A DNA stretch of 64,000 nucleotides from Argentina anserina (GCF_933775445.1 NC_065872.1:6510001-6574000); one strand, 5' to 3'; positions 11,728 to 32,906 are shown, numbered from the stretch's first letter. Numbers and translations: made by a program. Notes: generated by a model from the sequence alone, not told the origin.

Positions 11728-12486
11728 TGTGAGCCGAACTTGATATCTCTACCAACATTAAACGCTACCGGATAGCACGGCGAGAATGATCTTATATGAA
11801 AGTGACGCATTAGACATGGATTACTAACCCAAGCATGTTGATCAGTTATTGTGTGGAAGAGGAAAATGCAAACTACGTTAACCGTGGATAAGGTACGGCG
11901 CCTGCCGCATATGTTTCGTGACATTTATAATTTACAGAGGCTTCAACTCCAGACATTATATAGTCCCTGTTACCAAACAGTCATGATATGAATGAATGGA
12001 TCACTTGTCACCTTCACTATTAGATGGCACGATAACGGTGAAGTCCCTGCAGCTACCGATCTTTATTTCTCTACATAACGCATGGCATACATGCCCACCG
12101 ATCTTTATTTCTCTACATAACGCATGGCATACATGCCCACTCGGCAAGTCTAAATGTAGCAAACTCATTTTATATTGACAAGCATTCGTTTTCCATTACC
12201 ACGCACACCATTTTGAGTCCTAAAACGCAGGACATGAATACATGAGTTTGATGGCAATTCGATACAAAAACTGAGAAACCGACTATAAATTAAATCTATG
12301 CGGAGAAATTCTCTCCACGGCTGTGGATACATTTTCCAATCTCTGATTGAAATTATTAGAAATCTTTGATCACCAACACAGCACCAATTATTGGTCAAAA
12401 TTCTGTACCTACAACATTTCTTTTCTTGTGAAATTACCAAATCCCAGTAAAAGGATCTTCTGCAAGACTACAGATGAGCAGGTGCC
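11728..12486. other. Intergenic DNA with 3' flank of SDH1
   Basis: No gene is supported. It contains a perfect 42-bp tandem duplication (listed separately) and, near 12486, the probable 3' untranslated region of the SDH1 gene. Confidence 0.4.
12055..12138. repeat. 42-bp perfect tandem duplication
   Basis: The unit beginning ACCGATCTTTATTTCTCTAC at 12055 is repeated at once at 12097 with no difference seen. Its identity suggests a recent replication-slippage or repair event. Confidence 0.9.
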
Positions 12487-16763
<4,277 letters not shown>

Positions 16764-19700
16764 GATTGCCCTAGCTCCGGTGGTGGAGGTGGTTGGTTTA
16801 TTCCGGTGGCTTATCTAATCTAATCTCAATGAGCCTCTGTGTTTTGGAGTGAGTGTGGATTTTTGGGGGCTGCGAGTGTTTGTTAGTATTTCTCGGCGTC
16901 GAAGTGGGAAACGATATGGGGGAAGGCGCAGCAGGCATTAAACAATAGTTAGACAGCCACTGGTGGCTCGTGGCGGCCATGTGACTATTCTCCCCGACTT
17001 TACTGATTTTTACTTTTCACCCACCACTATAACTGGATAACAACTTGGTAATTTCCCCTTTTTTTTTATCTTACAGTGAAATTAGGTAATATAGAGCTGG
17101 TGCGGCTGCCCTTAGTTATCTAGTGGAGTATCAGCGACTTGGTGATATCCGCTTAACAGCTTACTATCGATGTCATGATATGTGCGTGGGGTGTTTCTAA
17201 ACCTCGTGAGAAATATTTGGATTTGGTGTTTACTTTTTGGGGTTGGTCGGGTTGTGGTTAAAGTAGAGGGTTATAATATAATGCATAAGTGAAAAATAGC
17301 TTTGAATCTCATCAAGTGGCGAGTGTTATCAATTAGAGACGTGACATTACCACCACATTAGAGTGGAGAGACTAAGGAGTAAGGAGTCATCCATTAGCGG
17401 CACATTCATACGGCGGTAATACCGAGTAACAAACTCGTTTGAACTAGTGAAATGTTCTTCCATTGAAGCCCTAGTGAATTGGCTACGCAGTATCATTGGA
17501 ATTGATCCCGCTAGCATTTACAACACCTTTTTAGCCTTTAGGTTAAAATTATGTAACCATTTTCACCAAGTATTGCGTGTAGTTTTAACATTTCAGACTA
17601 CAAATATTCCATTGGCAATTCAGTGATTATTGTGCTAACACGTTTCTTAATGCAAAGCCTCAAAGTTTGATAACTTCCGCTCTACGGAATCAAATTCTAA
17701 GGAGGTTGAATGATTAAGTTGAAGCTGTTGGAGGGGTGCGGTACCAAGACATAAGGGGTGCCCTTTTAGGCCACGATGGACGTAATGACAATGGCCACTT
17801 GGCATTTTGTCCACCATTGATTACAGAGTTGCTATTCGATTTTGATTTGGAAAGGAAGAAAAGCATGAGAACAACATGTTTCTAAAATCACAGCTGGATC
17901 AAATAGAGGCCCTTTTGTCATAATCGCCTCCAGTCATAACTATGTAGTAGTGCACAAAAGATTCTGTTGAATCCAAGTATTGGCTTTGTTGGGCACAATA
18001 CTTGACAAGCCCAAGTATTGTCATTATTCATCAACATGAAACTCCACTATAGACCCATGGGGTTGGGCCATGCAGTGATTATTCTTCCGTAGAGCAAGGT
18101 ACAGAATATGATCGGGGGAATCGAAGTGGCTGGAAACCAGATATATGGACACAAATACAGGAGTTATACGAATGAAGAAGAACTTAATGCAAGTGTTCCG
18201 AATTGACAATCTCATTCAAAGTAGCATATTTCATAATTTCTCATCCCTGGAAACATCGTGTTTATTTATAAAACTTGAGGGTGGAGTTTCATCTAGATTG
18301 ACGTGGTTTTTTTTTTTTTAACTCAAACTGCCGGACGCACGATTGTTACGGGTTGACATCATTTAACCTTCTATTTAACATATTGAAAAAAAAAGTTAGT
18401 ATGTAAAGAGTACTTGTAAGTAAAACATACCTTGACTCAAAAGTTAGGCATTATATCATCTTCAAACATTATGGATTCAGTATGATAGTAGGTAACATAT
18501 AATCTTTCATAAGACTTACTCAAAAAGCCAGTAGTAGGTAAGGTAACACATACCTTGACTCAAAAATTAAACATTCTTTCGTACACAAATATTAACTTCA
18601 AAACCTTCTTGATCTCAATCAACAAAGCTCTTAGTTTCTTACTTCAAGGGCTCAAGGCTGATTCACAATCTCATTCATTTTTAAGAACAACTAGTCATCG
18701 CGTCACGGAATAACTCGTGCCAACGTGTTTCCCTTCCTTTTTCTAGCTACCTAGTCCTTGATTGGTTTCTCAACCCAATATACGAATCGACCTTAATCTA
18801 CCCTAAAATGAGCCCCTTCTACTTCCTCAAAACTGAAGTCCACTTTTCTTCAACCTTAACGTGCTTCTGTACGTGCTCTTTACTAGACCGTACGGGAAGG
18901 GATAATCATCAGTAGTCGTCATCAGCATTAAGATCGACAGAAACAAGAAAGATAAAACCACCATTCAATTCTCCGTGGCCATTGAATAATAATTCAGAGC
19001 TCCAATTAACCAAAGGAACAAACAAAACCCACACGTACAAATCCGAAAGCGAAAGAAAACCTAACAATCTACAGAATCTACTGTTTCACTACAGTAGTAC
19101 CAGATCATCCCCGGCCCGCTAGCTGTTCATCCATTCATTTCCAGACCCGATATATCTGAATGCTTCATTCTATTTAGCTCTCTGTTCTGATATGGTCTTC
19201 CTCTTCATCCTCAAACTCTGCATGTTTTGAAATTTTAAGGTTAAGAAAACCAGCAGACGATCGATCGAGAGAATAAAGCAGTAAAAGACAGCAGAACGTA
19301 GTAGTACTTTTTTTTTTGACTCACTTGGTGTCGGTTCTGGAGCAGCATGCAAATAATAGTCTTGGAATTATTTGATAATTATATTTATGATCAAACATGT
19401 GTAACGAATGGGTGACATAAGTACTATTCTGGTGGAGATTTGGTTGCTAAGAACGATTTTGGGACAGGTCGATTTAAGAGATGTACGGTTGTTCATGCTA
19501 GCTGGTGATGATAATGAAGTTTCAGAGAATGGGGTAAGTAGGATTTGATTATATCCCATGCATGCATATCTTTAATATATCAAAAAAGTAAGTCAAGACT
19601 CAACATTACGAGAAATTAATTTATTTTTAGTGGCCGGAAATGAGAAATTATTCTGACATGATAATCTATTTCGTCAGTCTTGATAAAAAAAAACACCGCG

Positions 19701-20411
19701 ATATATTGTTTATGGAGAACTATACTGATTACAAAGTAAACACAATTACAACTCAGTATATGATACAATGTAGACAACAATTTGATTACAAAACCTAAGT
19801 TATAACTTATAAGAAATAATGTTAAATGCACGTGTATTAATTTCATATCTTAGTCTTGGCGGATAGAGAAATCGAATAGCAGAACATCTTTAGAATCGAA
19901 GAAGCGATATTGACATTGATGATAAAAGTTTATATTTTTTACGTACAATGAGGCAATTCCAATTTGATTTACGTACAATGAGCATGAGATGCTTCCTCTA
20001 TCTCTAATTTTTTGGTTGGTGGGTGCATATATGCAGCTTAGTTGTGGAGGATGGAAGAAGAACAAGTGGACCTCATGCATGACGCATCCCTGTAGTTGTA
20101 GTAGTACCATTGGGGTCTTTATCTTCCTTTTGCATATGTACTCGTCCTGTGGAAGAAGATGCACTACTGCGCGTTAATAGTCAAAACACAGTACGTACTA
20201 CAGCAACTCGATCGATCCCCATTCCATATTCCATATTCCATGTCGTTCCATGTTCCATTCCTGCCACAACTTCTTTGTTCTCTCTGTCAAATCTAAGCTT
20301 ATCCGGCTCCAGATTAGAGGACGATGATGATGATGATGGTGGTGGTGAGTGGTATGCTTTGAAGCTTCCATGGCAATACAGCATGAAAGGCGTTTGATGA
20401 TCATCATTTGA
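16764..20411. other. Intergenic DNA between SDH1 and DWF4
   Basis: The left few hundred bases are the SDH1 promoter region, and the right end includes the DWF4 3' untranslated region with a GAT/GGT trinucleotide tract near 20322-20345. In between I see only short unsupported frames and a repeated phrase (ACATACCTTGACTCAAAA near 18427 and 18549). Confidence 0.4.
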
Positions 20412-24416
<4,005 letters not shown>

Positions 24417-24423
24417 TTAGCTG

Positions 24424-24433
24424 TTTTTATATA
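24424..24433 (-). promoter_or_regulatory. TATA box of DWF4
   Basis: The minus strand reads TATATAAAAA here, about 40 bases before the first ATG (24386). A transcription start about 30 bases downstream would leave a very short leader to that ATG, so the ATG at 24374 may also be used. Confidence 0.5.
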
Positions 24434-24439
24434 TTTATG

Positions 24440-25625
24440 CAGAAGTGGAAAATCAATAATCTGCTTTTTAACGCCCTCTACACACCTGTTGAAAAGGAGA
24501 TAGAGGTTTTAAAAAGTTGCTTCAGAATAAGCAAGGTTGGTCTTATGAATGAAAGTTATGAAACTAAACTCGTTAAATGAAAAGCATGGAGACCAATAGG
24601 TCCATTTTATAAGCTTTCTCCGTTTGTCTTTTGAGCGAAAACAGCGGAGAATGAAATCAAGGTTTGGGCTAGCTTCACACTCCACGGGACACCGGCAAAT
24701 CAGATGTTTTTACCCTGTATTAAAGTTTCAATACTCGAGCGCAACATAAAACATCATAACAATAATAGCTTCATTGTGATCATTGTTAGAGTTTCTAATC
24801 ATCCGTCGATAACTTCAGTAAGAAATTTCTAATAAGAAACTTTGAGTAGAAATATGTGAAGTAAGAACCTGGATGTGATCACACGTGACATAACCTTGCA
24901 ATATTCTTTCCGCGTCATCATGGCAATGTGGTATGAACCGTATGATTAACCAGTCAAACTATTCTGTTCATCAAAAAGAAGATGGCAGTGTACGGTCAAT
25001 GTTATATATCGCTCATATTTTAGAATTCCACATGATATGTGGATTATCAATTCAATATATCGGTTAAGGCGATAAATCAGGTCAAAAGGATATTGCAGTG
25101 TCTTTTTTTTTTTTAAACGGTGTTATTTGAAAAAAAAAATGAATCTTCTTTGATTGTTCGATATATCATTCGCTCTAGTCATTTATGATAAGAGAGTTTA
25201 TGACGAATGATTACTTCAATCTATCTTTTAGGCACCAATTTTTATTAGTTAGTATTATTTATGTATTTTCATCATAAAAACAATCAAATTTTTTTATTTT
25301 CTCAAATTTATTTGATATATTTTGAAATATAAATTTTAAATTTCTCAAATTTATTTAGTATATTTTGAAGTATATATTTTTATAAATATATTAATTTAAT
25401 TAGAAATTAGTAAATCCGATAAATCATATATATTCCTATATATCTCGATTTTTTTTCCCCAACTGATACAATTCTAATAAGTGATATTTAGACCATTGGG
25501 TGTACTATATATAGCTTACGGTTCTCGACCTGTAACAGTTAAAGGCATCCCATACAATCTCGATGGAATGAAGAAGAAATATGACATTTTATTGAACATC
25601 TTTTATTGGTCTGAAACAAAAAACA
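24440..25625. other. DWF4 upstream region and AT-rich intergenic DNA
   Basis: No gene is seen. An AT-rich stretch at about 25280-25390 has two related copies of a TCTCAAATTTATTT-containing unit roughly 65 bp apart. The right edge is the 5-bp duplication of the TRIM element. Confidence 0.4.
24880..24887. promoter_or_regulatory. Overlapping G-box and BRRE core upstream of DWF4
   Basis: CACACGTG lies about 490 bases upstream of the DWF4 ATG. It contains the palindromic G-box CACGTG and, on the other strand, CGTGTG, the brassinosteroid response element core bound by BZR1-type factors. DWF4 is known to be repressed by end-product feedback through that family. Function here is inferred from motif and position only. 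Confidence 0.45.
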
Positions 25626-25630
25626 TCAGG

Positions 25631-26953
25631 TGTTGGAGAGGAGAGATCCAACATCTGTAAAGTGACAAATAAAAAAATTATAAGTGTGTGGATAATACCC
25701 AATTGTACCGAGATATTTTATGATTAAAACCTAACACTTGTGAGGTGGCTAAGTTGGGACAATATTGGTATAGTTGGTCCACGGGCCACGCTTGTCGATG
25801 TTTAACATGGTATCAGAATATGTCCCTCTATAGTCATGCCTCCAATATGTCGTGAGCTCGAGTTCCACTTTATTATGAGTCCGAGTTTGGGGCCACTTTG
25901 TTAAGGGCTCAAGTTGGGGTTCCATTATAATGTCATTGGAGGGTTTGCGATTGGATTATCACTAGGCCTCGACCGGTTCTAAAATAATGATTTTTTCCTA
26001 GTACTGGAACTGGAATCAGAAAAGAAAAAAACAGTCCGGATTTAACACCATTTGCTTCCGAAACCGGAAGCAACTGAAACCGCAAATATCAGGTCAGTTT
26101 CCGATTTTAACGGTTCTAAAAGTTCAATGTAATATATATATTTACCTCTAAGCCTTAAACAAATAACCATATAAAATACCAACTCAAAAATGCAAATACA
26201 GAACGTCAACAACATCTCTAATACAATTACCCAATGATCAACAATTAACATACTCAATTATTTCGAAAAAAATTGTGAGAGAGAGAATGTAAACCTAGGA
26301 CAATTTAGATTTTAAGAAGTAACACAATAATAGAAGAAGTGAGGCAGAAGAAGTGAGGAAGTGAGAACGTGAGGGAGTGAGGCAAAGCAAATATGTTTTT
26401 TAGTTTATATAGTGATTAGTAGAAGTCTAAGAAGTAAAGAAAAGAGAGTGATAAGGGGGTGGCGATAAAAGATATTTTTTTAGGAGTTTTTCTTATATAG
26501 TTGTGAAAACTCGGTTCTAACGGTTTCAAAATCATTTTCAAAAGTAGGAACCAGAGTCGAATCAAATCGGTTGTTTCGGTGCAGTTCTTCTAGAGTTAGT
26601 ATTTTTTTTTTAAATCGAATTGAATCGATCATTTCGGTGCGGTTCCAACGGTTTTAAACGGTTCTCAGGTCTAAAGTCTCAGGCCTAATTATCACCAAGT
26701 GTCAATTGGTTACTAGGCCTTAGATAATTATGTCTCAGTCAGTCAGTGTGTGGGATGTTAATATGTTTCATGTGCAGACTTAAAAATTAGGTTATACGTG
26801 AGGGGGCGTGTTGAAAATGAGAGATCTCACATTTGTAAAGTGACAAATAAAATAAAACTTATAAGTGGATGAATAATACTCAATTGTACTGAGACATTTT
26901 GCGATTAAAATTTATATAATTGATTCATGGACCACGCTTGTCGTTGTTTAATA
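25631..26953 (+). mobile_element. TRIM (short non-coding LTR retrotransposon) with a nested hAT element
   Basis: Two direct terminal repeats (25631-25807 and 26809-26953) begin TGTTG and share the blocks GTAAAGTGACAAATAAAA and CCACGCTTGTCG. They are flanked by the 5-bp duplication TCAGG (25626-25630 and 26954-26958). Directly after the left repeat is TGGTATCAGA (25808-25817), the standard primer-binding site for initiator methionine tRNA, and before the right repeat is a purine tract GTGAGGGGG. No coding capacity remains. Removing the nested element leaves about 590 bp, the TRIM size class. The two terminal repeats have diverged by substitutions and by an insertion in the left one, so this is not a very recent insertion. 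Confidence 0.85.
25963..26687. mobile_element. hAT-type non-autonomous transposon nested in the TRIM
   Basis: The element begins TAGGCCT and ends AGGCCTA, flanked by the perfect 8-bp repeat ATTATCAC (25955-25962 and 26688-26695). An 8-bp duplication with TAG-type ends is typical of hAT elements. Sub-terminal copies of ACCGGTTC and CGGTTC occur near both ends. No transposase frame is seen. Confidence 0.75.
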
Positions 26954-26958
26954 TCAGG

Positions 26959-29143
26959 AACAATTCCGAGTACAAGAATATAACATGGAAGTGTTGTCCG
27001 TGGCATCGTGAAATTGCAGAGTAACATGCTTATGCTGAGGAGAAGAGGAAAGAAAACGCAAACATATATGGTGATATGCTTTGAAGAAATATGGAGTAGT
27101 AATTGAGATTCTCTCTCTCTCTTCAGCATACTATTCTTCTTCGATTCCGTCCAATGTGCTAGCTGCTGATTCTGAAACCTCTCTCTATTCCCACGAAACC
27201 AAAAAGTGAGAGTTTCCTTTAGCTGCTGCGCCTCTGCTTCTATATCAACACATCAATTCTGGTCAAGTTATTGATTTTGACTACTCTGCACAACCTAGAT
27301 CGATATTGATCTCAAGATCATTGTTGCTCTATTCAATATTCAATTATGGATAACACCAGAACACGTACAGTTATTTAAAAGAAAAATTGAATAGAACAAA
27401 AGAATAATTCTTAGTTCAGTATTGATGCGAGATGTATTATTCTATACCTAAATCATCTGATCTCCATCGATTTAAACGCTATAAGAACGAAATTATGCAT
27501 GGTCAAGCAGGAGCAAATAAAAACTCCGATAAAAACTCATAAGAAACCATATCATACAAACCGATAGGTAAACTAAAATTCGTACGCTACTTGCTTCCGT
27601 TACAAAAAACAATAGATCGATACATATATGTTGAGATTTTTGCTTTTGTACGTCATGGCAAAGCATCACCTATATACGTTAAACAATGATATGCATGCTC
27701 CTTGCTTCCATTATTCCATCAAAATTAGAAGTCCAACCCTGATTTAAAACATAATTTTTTTGAGAACATGGTTGTTGTGTACTAATTTATACTTTTAAAA
27801 ATGGCTTGTGAGGCTATTTTTGAACCTTGATTAATGAAATTAACGAATACAAATTAGGACATTAAGCCTAAACTCATGATTACAAATATCTGAAATAATA
27901 TCAAACATTTCTACAAACTTATACTCAACTAAGCACCAACTAGCAAATAATGCACTAAAAACTACTCTATTTTCTTTAAAATAGCGGTGACATATCGGAA
28001 AGATAACTCGACTACTGCGAAAGATAATTTCTAATAACATAGTTTTCCCACTATGTTGACGCCAGAAAATAGATCATGCGACACTAAATTTCACACTGCC
28101 ACTAGGTAGCGGTGATCATTTGACGAAACAAGGAACTCACTAACTACCTAAATCAGACAAGACACAAAGAGTGCGCACACATGCATGAAGCCTGACTAGT
28201 CCTACACAACTCGAGTAGGAACTTATTAACATAACAATAAATCACAAACAAAACAAAACTAAACAAAGAGTGCGCACACATGCTTGAAGCCCGACTAGTC
28301 CTACACAACTCGAGTAGGAACTTATTAACATAACAATAAATCACAAACAAAACAAAACTAAAAATAGCAACATTCTTAGGTTTGGGCCCAAAAGCAAAGC
28401 CCAAACAGAAACCTTATTAATCAAGGGTGCCGGGAAACAACATGACACCGACCAAGCCCCGCTAAACCACACTGCATCCACTACTGACGGTCCACCAATT
28501 GCACCCCTCCTCACCATTCACCGGAACGCCACCATCCTAGGAGTGATATCCATACCACTCCATGGAGACGCGTCATCCTTAGCCTGCCAACACACAATCT
28601 GCTTGAATCCAAGACAAATCATGTCAGATCGATCTAATCTGAGCCGCGCTGCCACATTTTCAAAGCGTTGTGTCCCCACGATCTCACCACCACCTAGAAG
28701 CCTTCACACTTGCAACGTCAATCTCCTTTGTCTAGGCATACCGTAGTGTTTAAGCCAAACCCTGACCACCGCCGCGCCATGTCCTTTCTGCAATCCCCAC
28801 TTTTTACTTTAGAGACTCGAATCATTTCATTAAGTTATGTAATTTGTTTTTATGGATAAGACCAATATTATTCCTCAGATTCCAGCCAGTATGTGTTCGA
28901 TCATATGAAGACAGTGATGGGTGAGATTTAGCTCAATGAAAATAGACTGCTTCATGTATTCCATGAATGCTAATGTTTAGGCCGCAATAAATAAATATAT
29001 ATATATATATACAAAAGCTTACATACAATGCAATGTAAATTGTATTATATACATGATTAATCAAGGCCAACTAACCATGGACTGTCCAACTAAATTGTGG
29101 TCACTCTTATTAAGGATATTTAACTAGTTTGATCATGGATAAT
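26959..29143. other. Intergenic DNA; possible old retroposon remnant
   Basis: No gene is supported. The GC-richer part at about 28380-28800 is unlike its surroundings and, read on the minus strand, resembles the body of a degraded retroposon, but I found no target duplication. It contains the 99-bp duplication listed separately. Confidence 0.35.
28164..28361. repeat. 99-bp tandem duplication
   Basis: The unit starting ACAAAGAGTGCGCACACATG at 28164 recurs at 28263 with very few differences (for example CATGCATG versus CATGCTTG). It accounts for the repeated peptide in the minus-strand frame 28153-28404, which is therefore not proposed as a gene. Confidence 0.9.
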
Positions 29144-29153
29144 ATCATACATC

Positions 29154-29335
29154 TAATCTCGTTCACACGGTCAGCAGCTGATCGTAGGATTCATGCTCAA
29201 CCACCATTAGATGTAAATCTAAAGGTTGAAGACAATATAACTCATTTTAAAAAGATTCTCCTCACCCTTTGATTTACATTTAATGATAGTTGAGCATGAA
29301 TTCATGGTCAGCTACTGACCGTGTGAACGAGACTG
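29154..29335. mobile_element. MITE family A, copy 1 (10-bp target duplication)
   Basis: A 182-bp fold-back element with inverted ends of about 60 bp (TCTCGTTCACACGGTCAGC paired with its inverse at 29311-29332) is flanked by the perfect 10-bp repeat ATCATACATC (29144-29153 and 29336-29345). A second copy is at 49619-49803. A 10-bp duplication best fits a Mutator-like source. Confidence 0.85.
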
Positions 29336-29346
29336 ATCATACATCA

Positions 29347-29776
29347 GAGCATCTCCAACAATTCTTGTAAAACCAAAATTATCTCTATTTTAGACAAAAA
29401 AACACTATATTTTTACTCAAACAGCTCATGTAAATCATCATCTATTATACAGAACATGGGATAAGAGAGAATTGAAATATCTACATTTATAAATTTCTCA
29501 AAACTTGTATAATTTATTGAAAAATCTCTAAACTTTAATACTTGTCATCCTATCTCTCTCTCTCTCTTCCTAAAAAGGAAAAACATTAATAAAGTCAAAT
29601 ATTAATATTTTTTAATTGGAATAAATATAATATTTTTATATATTCATTAAATTATGCATAAATACATTTATTTTTGTCGAATAATATAGAAGAGTTGTTG
29701 GAGTTTGTGACTTTTTTATAGAGATTAAATCACTTTATAATAGATAATTTTTGCATGAGCTGTTGGAGATATTCTC
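29347..29776. mobile_element. Putative MITE with GAGCATCTCCAACA ends
   Basis: GAGCATCTCCAACA at 29347-29360 is matched in inverse by TGTTGGAGATATTCTC at 29761-29776, and inner blocks (CAGCTCATG and CATGAGCTG) also pair. The inside is AT-rich and non-coding. I could not define a convincing target duplication, so the ends are approximate. It abuts the preceding MITE. Confidence 0.45.
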
Positions 29777-31892
29777 AATCAAAATAATACAATTTCAAAA
29801 CTATAAACAATAGTGTCGATTCTTCTATCATGGAAAAATGAGAAAATTATAATTCATTTGCTCCGGAGGTTGAAAAAAATCTACAAAGATGTTTAATACA
29901 ATCATGATCGATTAGATAAATTAATAGCGAAGCAAATGTGACAATTCATTGTTCTTTTATATAAAAAAAATAGGTGCTCCATTTATAATAAAGAGCTAAT
30001 ATTCATACCTCAAAAATTGACATTTAGATATCTTCACTTAATAGACCTCTAATTTACCTTTTCTAATAACCAATTTGGTATATACACCTCCATCTTTTCC
30101 CCGCAATAACCCTCATACAATAAACTCAATGAATTCAATCATCCTTATAAAACTTTAATTATTCTTATAAAAATACCCCTCATGTGGAATCGATCTCTAT
30201 GAAATCTGGTGGGTAAAAGATCTTACTGAGTCCCTAAACGCTTCTAGTCAAGTTTCATAATCAACCCATTGGTATTAATACTCCAGGAACTCAAAGAAAT
30301 TATATATCAGCAGGTCAACATTTTCTTTACGATTTGCCCAATTGAAATCATAGGCATGTTTAACTATTCTTGCTCTGTTGTATATTTTAGGAGAAATGAA
30401 AAACATATTTGAGGGATTAAGAATATTACAAACTGTTTTTGATAACAAGAAATTTTAATTTGCTCAGTTGTATATTGATTTGGGTACTTTATGATAATTT
30501 AGCATTGGTTGATAAAGTCAACTAATTTGTTTTTAAATGTCTAAATACTAAATTTGGAGGTATGAATAGAAATTTTTTTCTAATATATTAACGTTTACCC
30601 GTGAATATTTTCACGAAAGTTAATTTTGATCGTAACTTTTCACTATCCAAATTTTTTTCCACAATTATCTCTTAATTTTATTTTTTTTGTTTATTTACTT
30701 TATAGCTCTTATGTTTGTATATGAAAAACTGATAACAAAAAAGTAAATTTATCAGTTTGTAATTTAGTGGTATTTTTCTACTCGTTTATAGTAATAAAGA
30801 TATATTCTTATGCAGCATTGTTCTTTATGTGAATCATGCATTACTTCTTCAAGAAAACACACACAACAAAAAACAACCCAAGCAAACAAAGCATGATATA
30901 ATGGAGAACCAATACCAGCCAGTCGAGAAAGGCATTCAGATTTTTCGCAATTCCCACAAATTACAAAATGTTTAAATGAGCTCAATGATATGTTATCAGT
31001 TATCTCAATGGATCGTATCTCCATTAGATTATCCTTTTCTTCTTCTAGTATGTGATCAAATTATTTAAACTAATGATGAATACAAAATTCAAGCTTCCCC
31101 AAGGAAAGAAAAAAGAAGAGAAGCGTAGATATAAAATGATAAAATAATGAGAGCCGCTCGTGGGCAATGATTGCAGGCAGAGGAGACTGAGCTGGGCATC
31201 GTCCACGTGGCGAACCACACTTGTGGGTGACAAGAGCAATGATGCTGTGTGGCCGATTTATTGTGCACCAACCAAGTGAGGGTCTTCAGTCTTTACAACC
31301 CATTTTGGATTAGGCTCAGACTTGCTCGGAACCCAACAGTATCCAAGCCTCCAATGAGACAAAACCCCACCACCACCGATCATTTTAAACAGGAAAATTA
31401 AAAATTGTTCTACACACAAACCCCTCAAATTTTACCGATAATAAATTATTATGATACGCGCCGAGGTGCCATAAACCGACCATCAATATGTAATCTGAGT
31501 CATTCAATTAATTATCAACTATTCAATTTATACTAATATTTGAGGTGTAGGTTAAGATGTAGTCGTAAAATACTATAAATGAAGAGAAATGTGACATATT
31601 GGAGAGAAGACATAATTTTAGCATAATTCGCAACGATATCAATGGTAAGGTATAAGGCTGAGAAAAGCAGTAACATCCACGAGATCAAACCATTAAACAT
31701 TAAGAAATACTAATAAAAACTAACAACGTACGCGACTTACGCAATATTGGTGCATGATATATGCTCTTATATATGTAAGTCCACGTTGGTGCTAGGGATT
31801 TTCTATGTTTGAAAATGAGGCCCGAGTTCAAATGAAAACATTCATCTCAACAGATTTCAAATTATTAAATGTTTTACTTCAGACAAATAATA
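29777..31892. other. AT-rich intergenic DNA
   Basis: No gene, RNA gene or delimited element is seen. Short frames at 30764-31024 and 31045-31271 have no known motif. Confidence 0.4.
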
Positions 31893-31910
31893 AGAATTCT
31901 AAAGAATGTT

Positions 31911-32888
31911 TTTTTTAGTACGAAAGTCAATAAGATTTAATTAAGCAAGAGTACAAAGATAACTCATTCATAAATGCCGACAATAAGAGCAATCTGGACA
32001 TCCAACCCTATAAAACTACTAAGCTTACAAAATCAAAAACATACACTTACAATGAATATTATTTATAGCACCATTATTTTAGTACTTAGCAAGACTTGGA
32101 AGATTGAGGAAATGGTTGCGACCAAGCCTCCTAAACATTGTGACCGAACTTAGCTAATCCAGATTGCAAAAGGAGAAGAAGGCTTCTCCCCTACTAATTT
32201 TGCATGACATTGGGTAATAAAAATCAAGTCCGCCCAAGCCCATAACAAACAACTCACACCAGACCCAACTCGCCCATTGAAAACAACCCTAGGACCAAGT
32301 TGGACCTAAGTGCGTGGGCTTGGGCCTAATAAAACCAACAGAGGCAGAACTGGGGAGCCAGCCGGCTAGCGTCGACAACACCAACTCCACCTCCTCTTAC
32401 AGAAAATCCACACGCTGGACAACCTCCACTATCATAGATCGCAACAACATTAACCTCCTATTGCCGCAAAAAAAAAAAACATTCACCAGATCTAGTCCAC
32501 TAAAAACATTCGAACCAAAATCTCCTATATAGGCGTCACCGACATCCCACTGATCCCAAACGTACGACACCTTCACCAGAAGACCTAGCGTCTTCACCGC
32601 CGCCAACTTCACATCCTCTGAAGGACAAGAGCATCTAATCAGCTTCAACCCCAAATGAATCTGCATCTGACCACCCAAAAAACAAGCTGAAATCAACCAA
32701 AGCAGCTGGAGTCCTCGTTGATAAGCACCGCTGCTACTGTTGGAAAAAGGGAAAAAGAAAGAAAGTCACGCCGTCATTTCCATACCAAGGTTTGCTGCCG
32801 GAAGACAGTAGATTTGTCGAGCCGCCACCATCGAAAACAGCGAGCGTTCGTAGGGTTTCTCGAGCACAAGAGTGAGAGAGCATTTTTC
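31911..32888 (-). mobile_element. LINE-like or other poly(A) retroposon, minus orientation
   Basis: An 18-bp direct repeat with one mismatch, AGAATTCTAAAGAATGTT (31893-31910) and AGAATTATAAAGAATGTT (32889-32906), flanks the insert. A T-run lies immediately inside the left copy (from 31911), equal to a short poly(A) tail on the minus strand. A variable-length long duplication with an adjoining A-tail is the hallmark of target-primed reverse transcription. The 978-bp body has no reverse transcriptase frame, so it is a non-autonomous or internally deleted copy. A minus-strand frame (32397-32696) lies inside it but matches nothing I know. Confidence 0.7.
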
Positions 32889-32906
32889 AGAATTATAAAG
32901 AATGTT

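Noticed and set aside
28153..28404. An 83-codon minus-strand frame with an internal repeat
   Set aside because: The repeat comes from the 99-bp DNA duplication, whose length is a multiple of three and keeps the frame open.
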